From NCBI GenBank assembly GCA_900548075.1, contig URJD01000046.1, forward strand, positions 1-10,589: a stretch of DNA of 10,589 bases, read 5' to 3'. Position 1 is the stretch's first letter; every line of letters begins with the position of its first letter. Made by a program: the position numbers and the translations under genes. The notes under the pieces are model-generated. The model worked only from the letters and a program-made list of their open reading frames with translations, made no database searches and was not told where the DNA came from. Positions 6,249 through 10,589 of the stretch are shown one piece after another. The stretch comes from an uncultured Collinsella sp. Its GTDB lineage: Bacteria; Actinomycetota; Coriobacteriia; Coriobacteriales; Coriobacteriaceae.

Positions 6249-7357
6249 TCAGCCGAGGGTCCCCTCCGCCCGGCGCCCGATCTCCCAGACCCAGCAGGCG
6301 AGCTCGCGCGCGACGGCGGCGTTTGCCTTGCACGGGCTCTTGCCCGCCGCCGCCAGCGCCTTGCGGCGGCGGCAGAGCCTGGCGGTGCAGTCGTCGGCGC
6401 GCGCCCGGATCGCCGCGGGGACGTCCGCGCCGGGGGCCGGGGCCTTCGGGCGGGGCGTGCACGTCAGGTAGTGCCACGCCGACTCCACCAGTGCCGTCCT
6501 GGCGAGCCGGTTGCCCGTCTTGGTTATCCCGCCGCGCCGCTCGGTCTCGCCGCTCGAGCGCTCCGACGGGACCAGCCCGCACCAGCTCGCGAAGGCCGGG
6601 GCCGTCCGGAACCTCGTGAAGGAGCCCGCCTCGGCCGCGAGCCTGAAGGCCGTCAGGGTGTCGATTCCCTTGATGCAGGAGAGCGCCTCGACGGCCGGGC
6701 GCCACCGGTCGGTCCGGGCGAGGGCGAGCACCTTCTTCTCGAGCTGCCGGCGGTCCGACTCCGCGCACCTCGCGGCCGTGACGTAGTACTCGAGCACGTC
6801 GCGCTGGGGCCCCTCGAGCCTGATCCCGGATATCCACCTCCAGTGGGCGCGCGTCCAGGATCCCTTCCTCGTCCCGTCGGCGTTGCGCTCGTCCCAGACG
6901 TGGCCCAGCCTGATCAGGAACATGTTGAGGCGCTGCCTGGCGCGGCGGTACTCCACCGTGGCGTCGTCGAGGGCGCGGTCGAGGTCCCGGGCGGCCTCGA
7001 CGGCCGCATCGGGCAGCGGGACCTCCACGATGTGTGGGTGGCGAGCATGCGGGCGATGAACTCGGCGTCGCGCCGGTCGTTCTTGCGGCGCGCGTCCGCC
7101 GCCGGCCTCTGCATCTTGGAGACGGCGGCCACGGCGCAGTCGAGGCCGAGCGCGCGCAGCTCGCGCGCCATGTGGAAGCCGGTGGGGCCGCTCTCGTAGC
7201 AGGCCCTGGGCTCCTCGAACCCGAGGGCCCACTCCGCGATCTCGGCGGCGTCCGTCCCGAAGTCACGGTGCACCACCTCGCCGGTGAAGGGGTTGAACGC
7301 CGCGGCGGCGACCGATCGCGCGTGGACGTCCAGGCCGATGGAGGTAACATGGGGCAT
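6249..7357 (-). pseudogene. IS110-family transposase, broken by a one-base frameshift
   Basis: ATG 7357 with a GGGGAGGAGG ribosome binding site starts a DEDD (RuvC-like) transposase: IGLDVHARSVAAAAF (first D), ACYESGPTGFHMA (E) and KNDRRDAEFIARML (DxxD). At about 7034-7031 the frame breaks after ARMLATH, and homologous sequence resumes in another frame as IVEVPLPDAAVEAARDLDRA. Inserting one base would read ATHNIVEV, so a single-base deletion explains it. The second part, to the TGA at 6251-6249, has the Transposase_20 domain: helix-hairpin-helix SCIKGIDTLTAFRLAAEAG, then FASWCGLVPSE and RRGGITKTGN, and ends WVWEIGRRAEGTLG. The restored length is about 369 aa, normal for the family. There is no obvious slippery sequence, so programmed frameshifting is unlikely; a sequencing error is possible. 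Confidence 0.85.
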
Positions 7358-7377
7358 GGGAAGCCTCCTCCCCGCAG

Positions 7378-7398
7378 GTGCGGTAAGGGCTACCGCAC
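7378..7398 (-). other. Hairpin in the IS110 transposase leader
   Basis: GTGCGGTA and TACCGCAC form a perfect 8-bp stem around a 5-base loop, about 20 bases upstream of the transposase start. With the hairpin at 7434-7459 it makes a two-stem leader. In IS110-group elements the bridge RNA lies in this position, so this is an alternative guide-RNA site to the one at 6143-6187. Confidence 0.45.
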
Positions 7399-7433
7399 GG
7401 GCCGATACTCAAAACCCATTGTGGCATCCCGAG

Positions 7434-7459
7434 CCCGCGGAAAGAAGCTGCGCCGCGGG
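7434..7459 (-). other. Hairpin near the upstream end of the IS110 element
   Basis: CCCGCGG (7434-7440) and CCGCGGG (7453-7459) form a perfect 7-bp stem around a 12-base, A/G-rich loop, about 12 bases inside the apparent element end. A large loop next to the element end is the geometry expected of a guide loop that pairs with DNA, but no pairing partner could be shown by eye. Confidence 0.4.
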
Positions 7460-7471
7460 GGAGGCGACCCA

Positions 7472-7487
7472 AATGGCTTTCTCATAT
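7472..7487. repeat. Right copy of the 16-base inverted repeat
   Basis: AATGGCTTTCTCATAT is the exact reverse complement of 5912-5927. It sits immediately outside the GC-rich block, where composition returns to that of the surrounding DNA. Confidence 0.7.
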
Positions 7488-7578
7488 CGTCTTTCATGCC
7501 AAATATCTCCGTGCACAAACCGCCACCCACTCCAACAAAAAATTGCACAATTTATTTCTCATGTCTGTACATAGTTTG

Positions 7579-7683
7579 TTAGCCAAGCGCGATTATCAGT
7601 ACTCTTCGCCGTTCTGTTTGGGCATCAGGAGCGCCCTTAATCATCGCCAGCAACCCAATAACCTGCGCCAACGTGAACAACAT
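7579..7683 (-). CDS. Doubtful small hydrophobic ORF
   Basis: A 34-aa reading frame, MLFTLAQVIGLLAMIKGAPD and a further RRRVLIIALG, starts at ATG 7683 with AAGGGGG 10 bases upstream. It has one hydrophobic stretch (residues 2-15), then a short basic segment. I recognise no family. It could be a small membrane peptide, the remnant of a larger decayed membrane protein, or chance. Confidence 0.2.
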   Translation of the reverse strand: MLFTLAQVIGLLAMIKGAPDAQTERRRVLIIALG

Positions 7684-7762
7684 TCCAAAACAACCCCCTT
7701 AAGCACGTCAAATGAACGATATGTTGTCCAACGCAGCCCAAATCAGTTTCACTAACAGCTTG

Positions 7763-7771
7763 TGCTAGGAT
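7763..7771 (+). promoter_or_regulatory. Possible extended -10 promoter for the polysaccharide operon
   Basis: TGCTAGGAT combines the extended -10 dinucleotide TG with TAGGAT (4/6 match to TATAAT). No good -35 lies 16-18 bases upstream. If used, the transcript would carry a leader of about 450 bases including the hairpin at 7972-8033 before the first gene. Confidence 0.35.
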
Positions 7772-7971
7772 ACCTATCGTTACATGAGCTCAACTGTGCT
7801 CACGGCTTCAGCAAGTCACAAAGTGCAGGGTTGATCAGCATCCGGCCGTAACGGCGGTGCCAGAAACACCACGAGCTCCAATAAAGAAGTCATGCGACGT
7901 TGTTTATTTGTATTGAGTTAATTCTTTAGTGCAAAAAATTAATAAGTTGCATGCCAAAACGTAGCAGTCCT

Positions 7972-8033
7972 TCAGCTGTTTGCGTGCGGACCAGTTTTGA
8001 ACTCTCTTGACTGGTTCGCACGCAGCCAGCTGA
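7972..8033 (+). promoter_or_regulatory. Long-stem leader hairpin upstream of the LoaP-like gene
   Basis: TGCGTGCGGACCAGT (7981-7995) pairs with ACTGGTTCGCACGCA (8010-8024): 15 bp with one G-U pair and a 14-base loop. Beyond a one-mismatch gap the helix continues with TCAGCTG (7972-7978) against CAGCTGA (8027-8033). No T tract follows on either strand, so it is not a standard terminator. It lies about 200 bases before a NusG-paralogue gene. LoaP proteins are known to act through RNA hairpins in leader regions; that this is such an element is inferred. Confidence 0.6.
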
Positions 8034-8231
8034 GGTTGTAGGCAATCTTGCGATACGTGCCTTCAGCTTCAGCGCTGCTTTTATACATACCGTTCACGGT
8101 GGGGCAGAGCCACGTGCTTGTCTGACTGGGCTCAGGGTTTGAATATGGAGCGCCTTCGCGCACAAGCGCCCTGGCGGAGCCATACCCAAACCCCGTGAGC
8201 CACACGTAAGACAGCAAAGGGGGTGGTGCTC

Positions 8232-8777
8232 GTGTGGTATGTGATCCAGGTCATTAACGGTCGCGAAGACGTAATGCGCGAGCGCATCGAGCGCGTGGTG
8301 CCGGCGAGTGCCATGCAAGAGCTCTTTTATCCCCAATATCAAACCGAGATCAAGGTACACGGCGAATGGATTGTCACGACCAAGCCGCTCTTTCCCGGTT
8401 ATCTCATCTGCGATACGGCAGATCCTCGGACCGTGCAACAGTACCTGCTGCGCATGGACGACTTTGCCCGGGTGCTTTCCCAGGACGGTCAGTTTGTGCC
8501 GCTGGCAAAAGAAGAGACCCAGCTCATTGGCAGTTTTACCAATAGGGGAGACCGCGTAGTGCCCATGAGCGAGGCCTTAAAAGACGGCGACCAAGTCGTA
8601 GTGACGGCAGGTCCGCTGCTGGGCCACGAAGGCCTTATCAAAACCATTAATAGACGCAAGAGCACTGCTTATCTGGAGCTCAACCTGTGCGGCCGACGCG
8701 TAACTACGCGCGTTGGCCTTGCCGTGCTTTCAAACGAGCAGCGCGTCATGCGCAACCTCAAAAAGGTAATCGCCTAG
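8232..8777 (+). CDS. loaP: LoaP-type NusG-paralogue transcription antiterminator
   Basis: A specialised NusG relative that binds RNA polymerase and helps it read through terminators in a particular long operon. I choose GTG 8232 (181 aa, MWYVIQVINGRE) because AAAGGGGG ends 8 bases upstream and NusG proteins usually begin MWYV; GTGs at 8223 and 8226 overlap that ribosome binding site. The NGN domain covers about residues 1-110, including LFYPQYQ and KPLFPGYLI, which face the polymerase clamp. The KOW domain covers about 120-175 with DQVVVTAGPLLGHEG, INRRKSTAYLEL and CGRRVTTRVGLAVL. The GPLxGxEG...INRRK...GR...VGL pattern resembles LoaP more than housekeeping NusG or RfaH. Position as first gene of a polysaccharide operon, behind a long structured leader, fits. 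Distinguishing it from other NusG paralogues needs a tree. Confidence 0.82.
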   Translation: MWYVIQVINGREDVMRERIERVVPASAMQELFYPQYQTEIKVHGEWIVTTKPLFPGYLICDTADPRTVQQYLLRMDDFARVLSQDGQFVPLAKEETQLIGSFTNRGDRVVPMSEALKDGDQVVVTAGPLLGHEGLIKTINRRKSTAYLELNLCGRRVTTRVGLAVLSNEQRVMRNLKKVIA

Positions 8778-8809
8778 CTGCTGGCGATTTCCGCAAAGGA
8801 CAGGGAGGA

Positions 8810-8824
8810 TCCCCGACCCGGGGA
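8810..8824 (+). other. Small hairpin between the antiterminator and sugar-transferase genes
   Basis: TCCCCG and CGGGGA form a perfect 6-bp stem with an ACC loop, 33 bases after the antiterminator gene stops and 20 bases before the next start. No T run follows. It may pause RNA polymerase or influence translation of the next gene, whose alternative TTG start lies 8 bases beyond. Confidence 0.4.
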
Positions 8825-8843
8825 CAAAATCTTGGAAGAGAAC

Positions 8844-9623
8844 GTGTCAGATAAAACAGAATATGTAATGGACTTGCCCAAAGTCACAAGATTTCCTAGG
8901 GCAACAGAGTTTCCGCCTCCTGTCGAGAACCCAGCTCCTGCTATGGGTTTCGTTGCAACTGGCACTTATAAGGCGCCTGCGCCGGACTCGTCGTGTGCCG
9001 CCCCCAAGAAAGGTGGGCCGGGCTACCTCGCTATTAAGCGTGCATTTGATATTGTTTTCTCGGCGGGTGTTTGCGCAGTTCTTTTAATCCCCGTTGCGAC
9101 TGCATGCGTTGCAATTGAGATCGACACCCCCGGCAAGCCGTTCTTCCGCCAGGAGCGTATCGGCAAGAATGGAAAACCGATATACATATTTAAGTTGCGC
9201 ACCATGGTGTCGGATGCTCATGATCATCCCGAGAAGTATATGACTTCCGAACAGCTGGCTCAGTGGAAACGCGAGCAGAAGGTCGACGATGACCCACGCA
9301 TTACGCGCGTTGGTCGCTTCCTGCGACGCACCTCACTCGATGAGTTGCCGCAGTTTATCAATGTGCTCATGGGTGACCTCTCTGTCATTGGCCCCAGACC
9401 GGTGACGCTCGAAGAGACGTACGAGTATGGAGATGCCCGTGATGAAGTGCTCTCCTGCAAACCGGGGATCACCGGCTGGTGGGCGGCCACTGACCGCAAT
9501 GACTCAACGTGGGCTAGTGGCCAGAGGCAGGCTCGCGAGTTATTTTATGTGCGCCATCAATCGGTTGGCCTAGACGCCCGCGTGTTTGTTAAGACCTTCA
9601 AGGCAATGAGGAAGGGCAAGTGA
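8844..9623 (+). CDS. Undecaprenyl-phosphate sugar-1-phosphate transferase (initiating polysaccharide transferase)
   Basis: This monotopic membrane enzyme moves a sugar-1-phosphate from a nucleotide sugar onto undecaprenyl phosphate, the first step of capsule or exopolysaccharide unit assembly at the inner face of the membrane. GTG 8844 gives 259 aa with GGAAG 5 bases before it; an in-frame TTG at 8832 is possible. After a ~60-residue polar N-terminal region come IKRAFDIVFSAG and a hydrophobic re-entrant helix (about 66-90), then FFRQERIGKNGKPIYIFKLRTM. Next are RRTSLDELPQF, with the catalytic D166-E167 pair, GDLSVIGPRPV, and KPGITGWWAATDRND. The long membrane domain of WcaJ-type enzymes is absent, so it is PglC-sized with an N-terminal extension. 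The sugar is unknown. It overlaps the next gene by one base (TGATG), so the two are translationally coupled. Confidence 0.92.
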   Translation: MSDKTEYVMDLPKVTRFPRATEFPPPVENPAPAMGFVATGTYKAPAPDSSCAAPKKGGPGYLAIKRAFDIVFSAGVCAVLLIPVATACVAIEIDTPGKPFFRQERIGKNGKPIYIFKLRTMVSDAHDHPEKYMTSEQLAQWKREQKVDDDPRITRVGRFLRRTSLDELPQFINVLMGDLSVIGPRPVTLEETYEYGDARDEVLSCKPGITGWWAATDRNDSTWASGQRQARELFYVRHQSVGLDARVFVKTFKAMRKGK

Positions 9624-10498
9624 TGGCTCCCTCCTTGAGCGTAGTCATACCAACCCTAAATGCGGCGGGCGAGATCGATGAGCTCTTGACCCTCATCGAA
9701 ACTCAGACTCTCAGGCCCTTCGATATCTTGGTGGTTGACTCATCCTCCGAAGATGGCACCGTTGACGAGGTTGCCAAGCATCCTCGGGTTAACTTCGTTC
9801 GCATAGAACGTAAGAAATTCAATCACGGTTCGACCCGCGACATAGCTTTGAGGCACACCGCGGGTGATTTCGTTTGTTTTCTCACACAGGATGCTGTACC
9901 CGCTTCCAGTCGCTACCTGGAAACGCTTGTCGAACCGTTACTGGCCGATAACTCTGTCGCGCTTGTGAGCGGAAGGCAGCTCCCCAAGGCCAATGCCCGT
10001 CGTTTTGAACAATTGGTTCGTGATTTCAACTATCCCGACACACCGTCTGTTCGGTCAAAAGGCGATCTCAAGAAATTTGGGATTAAGACGTTCTTTGCAT
10101 CTGACACCTGTTCTGCCTATCGACGGACCGCATATCTCGAATGCGGTGGATTCGATCAAGTCAACACCAACGAGGACATGCTCATGGCCGCCAAATTTAT
10201 CGCCTCGGGTATGAAGGTCGCGTACGAACCATGTGCCGAGGTCTATCACTCGCACAACTTGACGCCATCCCAACAGTTTGCCCGCAACCGTGCCGTCGGG
10301 TTCTTTCTCGAAACGCATGCGGACGATCTCATGCATGCAAGTGAGATCGGTGAAGGGGGCCGGCTCGTCAAAGCGGTCTCCTCCCAGCTCCTTCGGGAGG
10401 GCAATCTGGTCGAGTTCATCGCCTTCGCTGTCGACTGCTGCGCGCGCCTTCTGGGAAACCGTGCTGGCCGTAGGGCCGCTAGAAAAGAAAGGCTATAG
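9623..10498 (+). CDS. GT2-family glycosyltransferase, rhamnosyltransferase-like
   Basis: A cytoplasmic GT-A fold transferase that probably adds a sugar to the lipid-linked polysaccharide unit. ATG 9623 (291 aa) overlaps the preceding stop codon (TGATG), and AAGGG is upstream; a GTG at 9620 is the alternative. The N-terminus is SLSVVIPTLNAAGEIDELL, followed by ILVVDSSSEDGT (nucleotide binding) and RKKFNHGSTRDIALRH, the FNHGxTRN-like segment common in rhamnosyltransferases. TQDAVP stands at the metal-binding DXD position (about residue 90), FASDTCSAYRR and FDQVNTNEDMLMAAKFI carry the acceptor/catalytic ED (about 183), and VYHSHNLT follows. No membrane helix is clear. The rmlA gene starts 3 bases after the stop, which supports dTDP-rhamnose as donor, but that is inference. 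Confidence 0.88.
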   Translation: MAPSLSVVIPTLNAAGEIDELLTLIETQTLRPFDILVVDSSSEDGTVDEVAKHPRVNFVRIERKKFNHGSTRDIALRHTAGDFVCFLTQDAVPASSRYLETLVEPLLADNSVALVSGRQLPKANARRFEQLVRDFNYPDTPSVRSKGDLKKFGIKTFFASDTCSAYRRTAYLECGGFDQVNTNEDMLMAAKFIASGMKVAYEPCAEVYHSHNLTPSQQFARNRAVGFFLETHADDLMHASEIGEGGRLVKAVSSQLLREGNLVEFIAFAVDCCARLLGNRAGRRAARKERL

Positions 10499-10501
10499 CA
10501 A

Positions 10502-10589
10502 ATGAAAGGCATCATCCTCGCCGGCGGGTCCGGCACCCGCCTGTACCCGCTCACGCTCGTGACCTCCAAGCAGCTTCTGCCGGTCTACG
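10502..10589 (+). CDS. rmlA: Glucose-1-phosphate thymidylyltransferase, 5' end only
   Basis: It makes dTDP-glucose from dTTP and glucose-1-phosphate, the first step towards dTDP-L-rhamnose. Only the first 29 residues are in the window. They contain the nucleotide-binding signature MKGIILAGGSGTRLYPLT and the downstream VTSKQLLPVY, both highly characteristic of RmlA/RfbA. The ATG at 10502 follows AAAGG (10488-10492) by 9 bases, inside the end of the preceding gene, and lies 3 bases after its stop, so it is in the same operon. Other rml genes would be expected downstream. Confidence 0.9.
   Translation, partial: MKGIILAGGSGTRLYPLTLVTSKQLLPVY

Larger units (their letters stand above)
5984..7471 (-). 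mobile_element. IS110-family insertion sequence, ends approximate
   Basis: The element is defined by an IS110-type transposase and by a sharp composition change: the line 6541-6600 is 77% GC, while DNA on both sides is much richer in A and T. The GC-rich block runs from about 5984 to about 7471. Non-coding DNA is about 265 bases downstream and 115 bases upstream of the transposase; both parts carry strong hairpins. IS110 elements usually lack terminal inverted repeats and make no or very short target duplications, so exact ends cannot be read from one copy. If the flanking 16-base inverted repeat is part of the element, the ends move to 5912 and 7487. Confidence 0.65.
7488..8231. other. Long intergenic region before the polysaccharide operon
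   Basis: About 740 bases without a convincing gene. Composition is uneven: AT-rich at 7500-7580 and 7895-7955, more mixed elsewhere. It holds a possible extended -10 promoter at 7763-7771, a small GCCG-TAA-CGGC hairpin at 7845-7855, and the long hairpin at 7972-8033. A doubtful 34-codon minus-strand ORF lies at 7579-7683. A long leader in front of a NusG-paralogue operon is what antitermination control would require; the rest of the stretch shows nothing I recognise. Confidence 0.6.

Noticed and set aside
6145..7350. A 401-codon minus-strand frame across the insertion sequence
   Set aside because: It is Arg/Pro/Ala-rich and lacks any motif, while the transposase motifs are in the two other minus-strand frames.
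7853..7863. GGCGGTGCCAG as an ops/JUMPstart element for an RfaH-type protein
   Set aside because: Only the first six bases match the ops consensus, and the hexamer is part of a small GCCG-TAA-CGGC palindrome; the nearby regulator looks LoaP-like rather than RfaH-like.
7981..8024. The long hairpin as a rho-independent terminator
   Set aside because: Neither strand has a T run after the stem.
7972..8217. An 81-codon minus-strand frame in the leader region
   Set aside because: It starts at TTG without a ribosome binding site, overlaps the long hairpin, and matches no family I know.
8532..8547. AGTTTTACCAAT followed by AGGGG, resembling the operator at 4291-4307
   Set aside because: It lies inside the antiterminator coding sequence (residues SFTNRG), has no second arm, and is likely coincidence.

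Overview
The window looks like a chromosomal segment from a moderately high-GC gut actinobacterium of the Coriobacteriia. Collinsella is my best guess, based on codon and GC character, the glycogen gene with its Lys/Ala-rich tail, and the LoaP-type polysaccharide locus. This is inference, not a database result. I saw no CRISPR array, phage or toxin-antitoxin module.

Region 1 (1-4098, all minus strand) holds glgB (glycogen branching enzyme), followed by an ORF that starts as a glycogen/maltodextrin phosphorylase. After about 229 residues this ORF switches to unrelated sequence and ends as the C-terminus of an amino-acid ABC transporter binding protein. A hairpin terminator and the matching ABC permease (cut by the window edge) follow. 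The switch inside one ORF is the strangest thing here. A contig mis-join or recent rearrangement is the simplest explanation, so the ABC genes may come from a different locus or organism than the glycogen genes.

Region 2 (4099-4384) is the divergent intergenic region between glgB and a HAD phosphatase. It carries repeated TGGTAAAAC half-sites, one pair forming a perfect palindrome over the predicted glgB -35. This looks like a sugar-responsive, LacI-type control region.

Region 3 (4385-5973, plus strand) holds the HAD phosphatase, a thiamine pyrophosphokinase-like gene 9 bases further on, a complete tRNA-Ala(GGC) with its own promoter, and two hairpins behind it.

Region 4 (about 5984-7471) is a very GC-rich IS110-family insertion sequence. 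Its minus-strand transposase is broken by a one-base frameshift. Both non-coding ends contain strong hairpins, as expected if the element encodes a bridge-type guide RNA. A perfect 16-base inverted repeat brackets the region.

Region 5 (7488-8231) is AT-richer non-coding DNA with a possible promoter and a 62-base long-stem hairpin. Region 6 (8232-10589, plus strand) is the start of a surface polysaccharide operon: a LoaP-type NusG paralogue, an initiating polyprenyl-phosphate sugar-1-phosphate transferase, a GT2 glycosyltransferase and the first 29 codons of rmlA (dTDP-rhamnose pathway). Together they suggest a rhamnose-containing capsule or exopolysaccharide whose long operon is kept transcribed by the LoaP-like antiterminator, possibly through the leader hairpin.
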